The notes beneath the pieces are model-generated. The model had not been told where the DNA came from, searched no databases, and saw nothing but the letters and a program-made list of their open reading frames with translations. The translations under genes and the position numbers were made by a program. 34,761 nucleotides of DNA from an uncultured Alteromonadaceae bacterium (GTDB lineage: Bacteria; Pseudomonadota; Gammaproteobacteria; Enterobacterales; Alteromonadaceae), in contig CANMXU010000038.1 in NCBI GenBank assembly GCA_947501935.1, forward strand, positions 1 to 34,761, read 5' to 3'. Below, piece after piece: positions 18,175 to 26,237 of this stretch; position 1 is the first letter of the stretch; each line of letters starts with the position of its first letter.

Positions 18175-19632
18175 ATGTTAAATATTAAAGATCAGGATTT
18201 GCTGAAAAGGTTTTCATACATCAATGGCAGCTGGCACAGCAGCGAAACGTCATTTGATGTTATTAATCCAGCAACCAATGAAAAAGTAGTCAGCGTAAGT
18301 AATGCAGGTATTAGTGAAACTGAATTAGCGGTTGCTGCAGCAAAAAATGCTCTTAAAGCATGGTCGGCAAAGTCAGCCAATGAGCGTGCGCAATTGATGC
18401 GTAATTGGTTTAACTTAATGATGGAGCATCAAGACGACCTTGGCCGTATTCTTACGCTTGAGCAGGGCAAACCGCTTGCTGAAGCTAAAGGTGAAATTGC
18501 TTACGGTGCTGCGTTTATTGAATGGTTTGCAGAAGAAGGCAAACGTGTTTATGGCGATACTATTCCTGCGCCATCAGGTGATAAACGCATTATTGTAATA
18601 AAACAACCCGTTGGAGTAGTGGCTTCAGTTACGCCGTGGAATTTCCCCAATGCGATGATTTCACGAAAAGCGGCGGCAGCACTTTCAGCCGGTTGTACTT
18701 TTGTGGTTCGCCCAGCAACCCAAACGCCACTTTCGGCATTAGCTATGGCTGAACTTGCTGAGCGTGCTGGTATTCCAGCAGGTGTATTTAATGTTGTCGT
18801 TGGTGAAGACTCGCGCGGTATGGGTAAAGTATTAACTGAGCACCCTGATGTGGCCAAGTTCACTTTCACCGGCTCTACTCCAGTAGGAAAATCACTGACT
18901 AGCCAATGTGCCAGTACAGTGAAAAAAGTGTCGATGGAATTAGGCGGCAATGCGCCGTTTATTGTTTTTGCTGATGCCGACTTAGATGCAGCCGTACAAG
19001 GTGCTTTGGTTTCAAAATATCGTAATGCCGGTCAAACCTGTGTTTGTACCAATCGCATTTTAGTGCATCAAGATGTTATGGCTGCCTTTACGGATAAGTT
19101 TGTTGCTGCAGTGAGCGAATTATCACTAGGTAATGGCTTAGCCGACGGAGTAACCGTAGGCCCAATGATCAGCGCACAAGCCGTTGCCGATGTTGAAAAA
19201 CTAGTAAACGCCTCAATTGAGATGGGCGCACAAGTTGCACTTGGCGGAAAAGTAGACCAAGCGGGTGACTGTTTTTATCAACCCACTATTTTAACTGGCG
19301 TTACTAATGATATGCCAATTGCTGCTAATGAAATTTTTGGCCCTGTGTCTCCACTAATTTCATTCAGCAGTGAAGAAGAAGCTATCGCGATAGCCAATGA
19401 TACTGAATACGGTTTAGCCGCGTATTTTTACTCGCGCGACATCGGCACTATTTGGCGTGTGGCTGAAGGTCTTGAATACGGCATGGTTGGTATTAATGAA
19501 GGTATTATTTCTAATGCTGCTGCACCTTTTGGCGGCGTTAAAGCCTCAGGTAACGGCCGCGAAGGTTCTAAATATGGTTTAGACGATTATTTAGAAATTA
19601 AGTATCTATGTATGGGTGGTTTAAACAAATAA
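18175..19632 (+). CDS. gabD: Succinate-semialdehyde / glutarate-semialdehyde dehydrogenase
   Basis: An aldehyde dehydrogenase that oxidises succinate semialdehyde (from GABA) or glutarate semialdehyde (from 5-aminovalerate) with NAD(P)+. I start at ATG 18175, which has a GGAG ribosome-binding site 7-8 bases upstream; an in-frame TTG at 18130 is less likely. The 485 residues match GabD (482 in E. coli). TPWNFP is at 153-158, the catalytic Glu255 is in MELGGNAP, and Cys289 is in GQTCVC, with Cys291 completing the redox pair known in some SSADHs. The cofactor-binding KPA motif reads RPA here (Arg179). The partner gabT lies 180 bp downstream, and the next cluster metabolises glutarate, so the enzyme may serve as DavD. 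Confidence 0.92.
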   Translation: MLNIKDQDLLKRFSYINGSWHSSETSFDVINPATNEKVVSVSNAGISETELAVAAAKNALKAWSAKSANERAQLMRNWFNLMMEHQDDLGRILTLEQGKPLAEAKGEIAYGAAFIEWFAEEGKRVYGDTIPAPSGDKRIIVIKQPVGVVASVTPWNFPNAMISRKAAAALSAGCTFVVRPATQTPLSALAMAELAERAGIPAGVFNVVVGEDSRGMGKVLTEHPDVAKFTFTGSTPVGKSLTSQCASTVKKVSMELGGNAPFIVFADADLDAAVQGALVSKYRNAGQTCVCTNRILVHQDVMAAFTDKFVAAVSELSLGNGLADGVTVGPMISAQAVADVEKLVNASIEMGAQVALGGKVDQAGDCFYQPTILTGVTNDMPIAANEIFGPVSPLISFSSEEEAIAIANDTEYGLAAYFYSRDIGTIWRVAEGLEYGMVGINEGIISNAAAPFGGVKASGNGREGSKYGLDDYLEIKYLCMGGLNK

Positions 19633-19770
19633 CCCTGCGGTAGATTTTTTGATATTTTTACGGCATTAGTACTTATTGATGTAGAAAACCTACATACATG
19701 CGTACTGCCTTGTATAAACATCAAGCCGACAACTTCGTATTTAGACAGAAATTAATAATTATAATTTACT

Positions 19771-19793
19771 ACCGCGTATTATCCTTACGCGGT
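19771..19793. repeat. 8-bp perfect hairpin just upstream of gabT
   Basis: ACCGCGTA (19771-19778) and TACGCGGT (19786-19793) flank a 7-base loop and end 19 bases before the gabT ATG. No U tract follows, so it is not a terminator. It may be an RNA stabiliser, an mRNA processing site or a DNA operator. A TATAAT (19760-19765) just upstream lacks a well-spaced -35. Confidence 0.45.
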
Positions 19794-19812
19794 AAAGACA
19801 ATTAGGTAGAAC

Positions 19813-21093
19813 ATGATGAGCAATGCAAATTTACAAGCACGCAAAAGCAAAGTTATCGCCCGTGGCCAAGGCAACGTGTATCAAGTATATGTAGATCACG
19901 CTAAAAACAGTGAAATTTGGGATGTAGAAGGTAAACGCTACATTGATTTCGGTACAGGTATCGCAGTATGTAACACTGGTCACAGCCATCCAAAAGTCGT
20001 TGAAGCGGTTAAAGCCCAAGTAGATAAATTCAGCCACACTTGTGTAATGGTGAACCCGTATGAAGTGGCGGTCGAGCTAGCTGAAAAACTTACTGATATA
20101 GCCCCTGGTGATAGCGAGAAAAAAGCGATTTTTGTATCAACTGGCGCAGAAGCGGTAGAAAACTGCGTGAAAATAGCGCGTGCTCATACCGGTCGTCGTG
20201 GCGTTATTGCTTTTAATGGTGGTTTCCATGGTCGTACTAATTTAACTATGGCGTTAACCGGTAAAATTAGCCCTTATAAACATTTATTTGGGCCATTTCC
20301 TGGTGATATTTTTCACGCCCCATTCCCAATTGCATGTCACGACATTAGCGTTAAAGATTCATTAAAAGCCTTAGCAAACTTATTCAAAGTAGATATTGCC
20401 CCAAGTGATGTTGCCGCGATTATTGTTGAACCAGTACAAGGTGAAGGCGGCTTTTATGCAGCGCCAACGGAGTTTTTACAAGCCTTACGCGATCTTTGTG
20501 ACGAGCACGGCATTGTATTAATTGCTGATGAAATTCAAACAGGTTTTGGCCGCACGGGTAAAATGTTTAGCTTTGAACATTCTGGTGTTGAAGCTGATTT
20601 AATGACCATGGCAAAAGGCATAGCTGGTGGCTTCCCAATTTCAGCTGTTGTAGGTAAAAGTGAAATTATGGACGCACCATTACCGGGTGGTTTAGGCGGC
20701 ACTTATGGTGGTTCGCCAGTCGCTTGTGCAGCGGCATTAGCAGTACTTGACGTGATTGAAGAAGAAAACCTAGTTGAACGTTCCAACCAAATTGGCGCAT
20801 TATTTAACGAACGCTTATCAGCACTGCAAGCACAATACCCACAGCTAATTGGTGAGGTAAGAAACCAAGGTTGTATGATCGCGATTGAATTGGTTAAAAA
20901 TGGCGACTTTGAACAAGCCAATACTGAACTAACCCAAGCGATAATCGCAAAAGCGGCTGAATATGGCTTAGTGCTTTTAGCCTGTGGTTTTTACGGTAAC
21001 GTTATTCGTTTCTTACCGGCATTAACCATCAGTGATGAAATAGCCAATGAAGGCTTAGACACCTTTGCCAAGCTTTTTGCTTCGTTAGCCTAA
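19813..21093 (+). CDS. gabT: 4-aminobutyrate / 5-aminovalerate aminotransferase
   Basis: A class III PLP-dependent aminotransferase that moves the amino group of GABA (or 5-aminovalerate) to 2-oxoglutarate, giving the semialdehyde that GabD oxidises. The 426 residues equal the E. coli GabT length and align closely. The PLP lysine is Lys268 in TMAKGIAGGFP, and the cofactor-contacting Asp239 is in LIADEIQTGFGRTG. STGAEAVENCVKIAR at about 109-123 forms the phosphate pocket. Two adjacent ATGs (19813 and 19816) follow an AGGT ribosome-binding site; the choice changes one residue. The gene probably shares the gabD promoter. Because glutarate genes lie next to it, it may act as DavT. It converges with the second LysR gene. 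Confidence 0.93.
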   Translation: MMSNANLQARKSKVIARGQGNVYQVYVDHAKNSEIWDVEGKRYIDFGTGIAVCNTGHSHPKVVEAVKAQVDKFSHTCVMVNPYEVAVELAEKLTDIAPGDSEKKAIFVSTGAEAVENCVKIARAHTGRRGVIAFNGGFHGRTNLTMALTGKISPYKHLFGPFPGDIFHAPFPIACHDISVKDSLKALANLFKVDIAPSDVAAIIVEPVQGEGGFYAAPTEFLQALRDLCDEHGIVLIADEIQTGFGRTGKMFSFEHSGVEADLMTMAKGIAGGFPISAVVGKSEIMDAPLPGGLGGTYGGSPVACAAALAVLDVIEEENLVERSNQIGALFNERLSALQAQYPQLIGEVRNQGCMIAIELVKNGDFEQANTELTQAIIAKAAEYGLVLLACGFYGNVIRFLPALTISDEIANEGLDTFAKLFASLA

Positions 21094-21100
21094 GAGCAGT

Positions 21101-21269
21101 AAGAAGCAAAAGCACTTAAGCTCAAAGCAGTAGCAGTAAAGTATCCGCTTATCGCTTGCCGCTATTTTAGACGGGTCTGTTCAAAATCCCCTTTTTGGCA
21201 GGCTCGTCGACCTTTTTAAACTCTTGCTTCTTGCTTCTAGCTTCTAACTTTTAGCTTTTAGCTTCTAGC
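21101..21269. repeat. Structured repeat element between gabT and lysR, with heptamer array
   Basis: The convergent gap holds a 7-bp-period array at 21226-21267: six units of the form GCTTCTA/GCTTTTA. An inverted partial copy, AAGAAGCAA, lies at 21101-21109 and matches TTGCTTCTT at 21224-21232. Between them is an imperfect 39-nt hairpin (21170-21208, arms GACGGGTCTG and CAGGCTCGTC with wobbles). A related array in opposite orientation lies at 34631-34670. The array runs into the lysR coding end and provides its stop codon. Confidence 0.7.
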
Positions 21270-22136
21270 TAAACTCTGCTCAACATAATCAACAAATACC
21301 TTACTCGCCTTTGATAAGTAACAATTTTTCTTCCACGCCAAACCTAAATTAAATTTAACTGGCGGATAAAATGGCACTACGCTGATGTCTTTTTCATCAT
21401 TAACAATGCGTGCTAAGCAGGTCGTTATACCAACATTATTTGCTACCAGTGACTTTTGTAATTCTATTAAATTGGTTTCCATGCGAATATCTAATGCTAA
21501 TTGCTGTTTTTTAGCATATTGGCTGATCACTTCACGCAAATAATAGCCCTGATGAAATAACACCAACGGCTGCTGACAAAACTGCGCTAACGATAAGTTT
21601 TTATTATCGGCCAATGCATGCTTGTTATTAAGCGCGACAACAATTTCTTCTTCAATTAATAAGCTATAGCGCATTTGCTCATTTTGCTGATCGCTGCGTA
21701 CCAAAGCTAAATCAAGCTCGCCATTGAGCAACATTTTTTCAAGAGATGCTGTGCCTTGGTCAACTAAATGAATGGTTATATGGGGATATTGCCGCTTAAA
21801 GCCCGATAAAATTTCAGGGAAATAATAACTGCCCATCATCGCCGAAACACCAAGTGATATTGAACCTTGGTGATGGTCTTTTAGCTCACTAAGTTCAAGC
21901 TGCATTTGCTGCGCCTGATTCAATAATTTAGTCGCCAAGCTATATAAAACTTTACCGTCGGCAGTTAAATAGGCTTGTTTCTCACTGCGATTAATCAAGG
22001 TTAAGCCAAGCTCTTGTTCCAACTTTTTAATCGCTATTGTTAACGCTGGCTGGGCAATGCCAATATCTTGAGCAGCACGAGTAAAATTGCCAATATCGGC
22101 AACCCGACAAAAATAATTTAACCGTTTTAAATTCAT
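21258..22136 (-). CDS. LysR-family regulator divergent from gcdH (GcdR-like)
   Basis: This 292-residue LysR-type regulator has its helix-turn-helix at about residues 2-60 (MNLKRLNYFCRVADIGNFTR, AAQDIGIAQPALTIAIKKLE) and an effector-binding domain after about 90. It is divergent from gcdH across a 144-bp AT-rich gap, which suggests that it controls gcdH and the CoA-transferase. In Pseudomonas a LysR regulator named GcdR controls the same gene pair in response to glutarate; equivalence here is inferred from context. The last codons and the TAA stop fall inside a heptamer repeat array, so the C-terminal tail (ARS) is repeat-derived. Confidence 0.85.
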   Translation of the reverse strand: MNLKRLNYFCRVADIGNFTRAAQDIGIAQPALTIAIKKLEQELGLTLINRSEKQAYLTADGKVLYSLATKLLNQAQQMQLELSELKDHHQGSISLGVSAMMGSYYFPEILSGFKRQYPHITIHLVDQGTASLEKMLLNGELDLALVRSDQQNEQMRYSLLIEEEIVVALNNKHALADNKNLSLAQFCQQPLVLFHQGYYLREVISQYAKKQQLALDIRMETNLIELQKSLVANNVGITTCLARIVNDEKDISVVPFYPPVKFNLGLAWKKNCYLSKASKVFVDYVEQSLARS

Positions 22137-22186
22137 TCAGTTCTCACATTATTTATCACTAAACCAGCCAATAAATAATTTATATT

Positions 22187-22201
22187 AAAAATATAGTTTT
22201 T
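22187..22201. promoter_or_regulatory. AT-rich dyad in the lysR-gcdH gap
   Basis: An A5/T5 dyad (AAAAATATAGTTTTT) lies in the middle of the 144-bp divergent gap, surrounded by TATAT runs that could hold -10 elements on either strand. It is a candidate LysR site by position only; the low complexity makes it weak evidence. Confidence 0.3.
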
Positions 22202-22280
22202 ATATATTATATTTATCACCCTTTTGGCGCTACAGTTATTTAAATGCACAAATATGAATAATTGATATTAGGACGCCCTG

Positions 22281-23462
22281 ATGAGCCAAACCTTAACGCC
22301 ATATAACTGGCAAGATGCGATGTCACTTGAATTACAACTTAGTGAAGAAGAGCGGATGATTCGCGATACCGCGCATAACTATTGCCAAGAAAAGTTATTA
22401 CCGAGAGTATTGCTCGCCAATAGAAACGAAAATTTTGACCGAGAAATAATGACTGAACTTGGCGAATTAGGTCTACTTGGTTCAACCGTATCAAGCCAAT
22501 ACGGCGGCAGTGAAGTAAATTATGTTAGCTATGGTTTGATCGCACGTGAAGTTGAGCGAGTTGATAGTGGTTACCGCAGCGCCATGAGTGTGCAATCTTC
22601 CTTAGTCATTCACCCTATTTTTTCTTATGGTAGCGAGCAGCAAAAGCAAAAATATTTACCGAAATTAATTAGTGGTGAATGGGTTGGCTGTTTTGGCTTA
22701 ACCGAACCCGACTCGGGTAGCGACCCTGCTTCTATGCTTAGTCGCGCGAAAAAAGTTGACGGTGGCTACCTACTTACTGGCAATAAAATGTGGATCACCA
22801 ACTCCCCTATTGCTGATGTTTTTGTGGTTTGGGCAAAGCTTGACGGTGTTATTCGCGGCTTTGTTTTAGAAAAAGGCATGACCGGTTTATCGGCGCCAAA
22901 AATTGAAGGGAAATTTTCACTACGGGCATCAATAACTGGTGAAATTGTTATGGATAATGTATTTGTACCTGATGAAAATATATTTCCTACCATAAAAGGC
23001 TTAGCTGGCCCATTTGGCTGTTTGAATAAAGCCCGTTATGGCATAGCTTGGGGTAGCCTTGGCGCAGCAGAATTTTGTTTTCATGCCGCCCGCCAATATA
23101 CCCTAGATAGAAAGCAATTTAATCGCCCGTTAGCGGCTAATCAACTGATCCAGAAAAAGCTCGCCGATATGCAAACTGAGATCAGTTTAGGTTTACAAGG
23201 CTGTTTGCAAATGGGTCGTTTGATGGATTTTGACGAATGTCCGGTCGAGCTCATTTCGTTATTAAAACGCAACAACTGTGGTAAAGCGTTAGACATTGCT
23301 CGTATTGCTCGCGATATGCACGGCGGCAATGGCATTAGTGATGAATTTGGCGTAATTCGCCACGTAATGAACTTAGAAGCAGTGAATACCTACGAAGGTA
23401 CGCACGATGTTCATGCGTTAATTTTAGGACGCGCGATTACTGGTATTCAGGCCTTTTGCTAA
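22281..23462 (+). CDS. gcdH: Glutaryl-CoA dehydrogenase
   Basis: An FAD enzyme that oxidises and decarboxylates glutaryl-CoA to crotonyl-CoA, passing electrons to ETF. The 393 residues have the acyl-CoA dehydrogenase layout: an N-terminal helical domain, a central beta domain with GCFGLTEPDSGSDPASM (about 136-152) and WITNSPIADV, and a C-terminal helical domain. The catalytic base is Glu372 in NTYEGTHDVHALILGRAITG. The SGYRSAMSVQSSLVIHPI stretch (about 96-113), with Arg99, is characteristic of glutaryl-CoA rather than short-chain acyl-CoA dehydrogenases. It lies 13 bp before the CoA-transferase, so the two form an operon. Confidence 0.93.
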   Translation: MSQTLTPYNWQDAMSLELQLSEEERMIRDTAHNYCQEKLLPRVLLANRNENFDREIMTELGELGLLGSTVSSQYGGSEVNYVSYGLIAREVERVDSGYRSAMSVQSSLVIHPIFSYGSEQQKQKYLPKLISGEWVGCFGLTEPDSGSDPASMLSRAKKVDGGYLLTGNKMWITNSPIADVFVVWAKLDGVIRGFVLEKGMTGLSAPKIEGKFSLRASITGEIVMDNVFVPDENIFPTIKGLAGPFGCLNKARYGIAWGSLGAAEFCFHAARQYTLDRKQFNRPLAANQLIQKKLADMQTEISLGLQGCLQMGRLMDFDECPVELISLLKRNNCGKALDIARIARDMHGGNGISDEFGVIRHVMNLEAVNTYEGTHDVHALILGRAITGIQAFC

Positions 23463-23475
23463 AGAGAGCTAATCA

Positions 23476-24720
23476 ATGAAAGCAGCACTTGAAGGCATTA
23501 AAGTTATTGACTTAAGCCGTATTCTCGCAGGCCCGTGGGCGTCACAATTATTGGCCGATATGGGCGCAGAGGTGATTAAAATCGAGCATCCTAAATACGG
23601 CGATGATACCCGTCGTTGGGGGCCTCCGTTTATTGGTAGCAGCAATGAAAAAGATGAGCAGCAAGCCGCTTATTTTCATTGTGCAAATCGTAATAAACAG
23701 TCAATCGCCATTGATATTACCTGTAAACAAGGCCAGCAAGTTGTCAAAGAATTGATCAGCCAAGCCGATGTCGTGATCGAGAATTTCAAAGTCGGCGGTT
23801 TACAAAAATATGGCCTTGATTACCCCAGTCTAAAAGCACTCAACCCAAAACTTATTTATTGCTCAATCACCGGATTTGGTCAATCGGGCCCATGCGCACA
23901 TAAAGCTGGATATGATGCGATGATACAAGCACAAGGCGGCTTGATGAGTTTAACCGGAGAAATTGATGGTGAGCCGATGAAAACAGGTGTCGCTGTGGTT
24001 GATATTTTCACCGGACTTTATGCCAGCAATGCAATACTCGCGGCACTATTTTCCCGAGAACGCGCTCAATCAGCAGCAGAACAAGCACAAGGGCAAGCAC
24101 ATGGACAATATATTGATATTGCCTTGCTTGATGTGCAAGTGGCGACGCTTGCCAACCAAGGGATGAATTATTTAGCTACCGGAAATAACCCACAGCGCTT
24201 TGGCAATGCCCATCCAAATATTGTGCCTTATCAAAGCTTTGCTACCCAAGATGGCTGTTTACTTTTGGCGATAGGTAACGACAGCCAGTTTGAAAAATTT
24301 TGCCAAGTAGCTAATTGCCAAGCATTGGCGCAAGACCCGCGCTTTTACAGTAATACTGCTCGAGTAGAACATAGGAACAGTTTAATTCCGCTTCTTGCTA
24401 CTGTTATGGCCAAACAAAGCACAAATTGGTGGTTAGTACAGCTAGAGAAAATAGCCGTACCCTGTGGGCCAGTAAATACCGTAAAACAGGCACTTAATCA
24501 TGAACAAGTACAACACCGCCAGATGATAAAAACATTACCAAATGCTGACGGAGAATTAATAAAAACCATTGCTAGCCCAATTAATATGTCGGCAACACCA
24601 CTGCAATATCGCAGCGCGTCCCCCAATTTAGGCCAACATAGTGTGCAAGTACTTAAGCAAAACCTTGCTTATAGTGATGATGATATTGAGCAGTTATTTC
24701 ATCAGGGAGTTGTTAAATAA
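23476..24720 (+). CDS. gcdG: Class III (CaiB/BaiF) CoA-transferase, probable succinyl-CoA:glutarate CoA-transferase
   Basis: Family III CoA-transferases pass CoA between acids through an aspartyl-CoA anhydride. The 414 residues begin with LEGIKVIDLSRILAGPWASQLLADMGAEVIKIEHP in pieces typical of the family, and the predicted catalytic Asp176 lies in VAVVDIFTGLYA. Its tight linkage with gcdH (13 bp) points to activation of glutarate with succinyl-CoA, as for mammalian SUGCT and the Pseudomonas gcdG product. Residues around 196-206 (QSAAEQAQGQAHGQ) are a Gln/Ala-rich insert. The stop codon sits in the first of three 16-bp tandem repeats. Confidence 0.85.
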   Translation: MKAALEGIKVIDLSRILAGPWASQLLADMGAEVIKIEHPKYGDDTRRWGPPFIGSSNEKDEQQAAYFHCANRNKQSIAIDITCKQGQQVVKELISQADVVIENFKVGGLQKYGLDYPSLKALNPKLIYCSITGFGQSGPCAHKAGYDAMIQAQGGLMSLTGEIDGEPMKTGVAVVDIFTGLYASNAILAALFSRERAQSAAEQAQGQAHGQYIDIALLDVQVATLANQGMNYLATGNNPQRFGNAHPNIVPYQSFATQDGCLLLAIGNDSQFEKFCQVANCQALAQDPRFYSNTARVEHRNSLIPLLATVMAKQSTNWWLVQLEKIAVPCGPVNTVKQALNHEQVQHRQMIKTLPNADGELIKTIASPINMSATPLQYRSASPNLGQHSVQVLKQNLAYSDDDIEQLFHQGVVK

Positions 24721-24759
24721 AGATCTTGCTAAATAAAAAGCTGGTTAAATAAATTAGCG
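24712..24759. repeat. Three tandem 16-bp units across the CoA-transferase stop codon
   Basis: Units at 24712-24727, 24728-24743 and 24744-24759 each begin G(T/C)TAAATAAA. The first holds the Val-Lys-stop end of the CoA-transferase gene. Because 16 is not a multiple of three, the copied TAAs fall in different frames. Confidence 0.65.
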
Positions 24760-24766
24760 CTAAAGC

Positions 24767-25270
24767 TTAAAGTACCAGCTCCATTTGCAAGTCGTCCATC
24801 ACGTAGTTTTGGCCAATATCAACGCAAATTTCACCGGTTTTAACAAAGCCGACTTTGTAATAGGCAGCAATTGAGCCGGTATTATATTTATTCACCGTTA
24901 AGCTGATCTTTTTCGCACTATTTTCTTTCGCAAGTGCAACAATAAAGTCGAGCGACTTTCGCCCTAAACCTAAACCACGTTGGCTAGATAAAACATAAAG
25001 CTTACTTAAAAACACTTCACCGTCACGAAACTGAATACCAAAATAACCAACGTTTTCTTGCTGGTTTTTAACTAGAGAATTTTTAACTAAATAGTACTGA
25101 TAATTTTCTGTCGCTATTTGCTTGGCAACTATCGCTTTTGAATGAAAATGGCCAAGCATATACTCCACTTGTTCTGCACCAATAATTGGAGTGTAATGCT
25201 CAGTCCATACTTCTTTGGCAAGACTAACAACACTATCAATATCTGAATTGGCAACAACTTGATGAAACAT
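24767..25270 (-). CDS. GNAT-family N-acetyltransferase
   Basis: A 167-residue acetyl-CoA-dependent acetyltransferase of unknown substrate. Motif A, the acetyl-CoA pyrophosphate loop, is QRGLGLGRK at residues 97-105 after strand VFLSKLYV. Motif B follows with SLTVNKYNTGSIAAYYKVGFVKTG at about 123-146, in which Asn130 and Tyr137/138 are typical. The length and fold match small single-domain GNATs. It converges with the CoA-transferase gene and shows no obvious functional link to it. Confidence 0.85.
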   Translation of the reverse strand: MFHQVVANSDIDSVVSLAKEVWTEHYTPIIGAEQVEYMLGHFHSKAIVAKQIATENYQYYLVKNSLVKNQQENVGYFGIQFRDGEVFLSKLYVLSSQRGLGLGRKSLDFIVALAKENSAKKISLTVNKYNTGSIAAYYKVGFVKTGEICVDIGQNYVMDDLQMELVL

Positions 25271-25360
25271 AAATCTTTCCTACAAACTAATGATTTAAAA
25301 ACAAACGATGACTATTTATTTTATCTAGCTATATAAATTAAGCAGGTAAAATAAGCAGAT

Positions 25361-25389
25361 AAAAATGTCGGTCGAAATTCATTCCGACA
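25361..25389 (-). terminator. Intrinsic terminator after the 86-residue hypothetical gene
   Basis: On the minus strand TGTCGG (25384-25389) pairs with CCGACA (25366-25371), followed directly by five T residues (25361-25365). The 12-base loop is large, so efficiency may be moderate. Confidence 0.55.
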
Positions 25390-25457
25390 AAATTAAGAAA
25401 AACTAATGTGTCGCACTAAAGTACGACCTACCTAAAACCTCAGCACTAAATGCAGAA

Positions 25458-25718
25458 CTAAGCGATTAAACCACTCGATAGCAGGCTATCAATTTCGGCT
25501 TTTAAACGCACTAAAGCCGCTAAGTGTTCATTTGCTGTACTATTTTGTACTTGTGCACCTTGTCGGTTTTGCGAATATTTTACTATTTGCAAACTCATGG
25601 TTAATTTTTCCATCAATGCTTTTACATCATCAGGTAATGGATTAAGCCATTGTGCTGCCGCGGCTAAATCGGCTTTACCTTGTGCTGATAAAGCGCTAAT
25701 AAGTTGCTGAGTTGTCAT
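25458..25718 (-). CDS. Small hypothetical protein, 86 residues
   Basis: I do not recognise this gene. The start at ATG 25718 is chosen because an AAGG ribosome-binding site lies 7 bases upstream; the frame is open to 25751. The product MTTQQLISALSAQGKADLAAAAQ... is predicted mostly helical, rich in Ala, Leu and Gln, with no signal peptide, membrane segment or Cys. A terminator follows, and it shares direction with the next upstream gene at 26183-25824 across a gap of about 105 bp. Base use and the ribosome-binding site make it a likely real gene. Confidence 0.6.
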   Translation of the reverse strand: MTTQQLISALSAQGKADLAAAAQWLNPLPDDVKALMEKLTMSLQIVKYSQNRQGAQVQNSTANEHLAALVRLKAEIDSLLSSGLIA

Positions 25719-25823
25719 GTTTTGCCTTGTTATTTTAATTATTAAAATCAAACCTTTGTTACGATAAGATAATAATATTAACGCCTGTTCAGACGCTATT
25801 CATTTAATTTAGTTCGATTAATT

Positions 25824-26183
25824 TTAGAGTTTAGCTAAGCGCTCAGCCCAGTTGCCATTATTCGATTGTAAACAACGCTCTTCTGAGTCGTAATGCACAT
25901 GGTTATTGATATTTTTTAGCTTTATCGCACAATCATTTAATGCCCTTTGAATAAGTGCATTCAGCATGTTTCGTTGATTACTATCATTGCTATGTTCAAG
26001 AAATAAGGCCAAATTTTCATTACTATCAAATACACAGACTATGTTTAAACTTTGCGGAAAATTATCATAATTAACCAAATGCGTTAGCCACTGAAAACCG
26101 TTAATTTCCTTTAAGGCATTCTCACAAACATCAGTTAATACTAGCCGTAATTGGTTATCTATTTTTTTATCGCTTTTACGCAT
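25824..26183 (-). CDS. Conserved hypothetical cytosolic protein, 119 residues
   Basis: Unknown function. The protein starts MRKSDKKIDNQLRLVLTDVC and shows an alpha/beta pattern with a strand SLNIVCVFDSN around residues 44-54 and a conserved-looking C-terminal HVHYDSEERC...NGNWAERL. Proteins like this in Vibrio and Shewanella are sometimes labelled Fis-like regulators, from memory, but I see no Fis helix-turn-helix here, so I do not adopt that name. It lies 54 bp downstream of rluF in the same direction and could be co-transcribed with it. Confidence 0.7.
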   Translation of the reverse strand: MRKSDKKIDNQLRLVLTDVCENALKEINGFQWLTHLVNYDNFPQSLNIVCVFDSNENLALFLEHSNDSNQRNMLNALIQRALNDCAIKLKNINNHVHYDSEERCLQSNNGNWAERLAKL

Positions 26184-26237
26184 TTATATCTTCTATTTTT
26201 GACTACGACTTTGTCGGCTAAAACTACTTAAATAAAC

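Noticed and set aside
21226..21267. Heptamer array considered as a CRISPR array
   Set aside because: Units are 7 bp and directly adjacent; there are no unique spacers and no cas genes.
25825..26183. Calling the 119-residue protein a Fis-family regulator
   Set aside because: No Fis-type C-terminal helix-turn-helix is visible; the label some databases use appears to be inherited rather than supported by the sequence.
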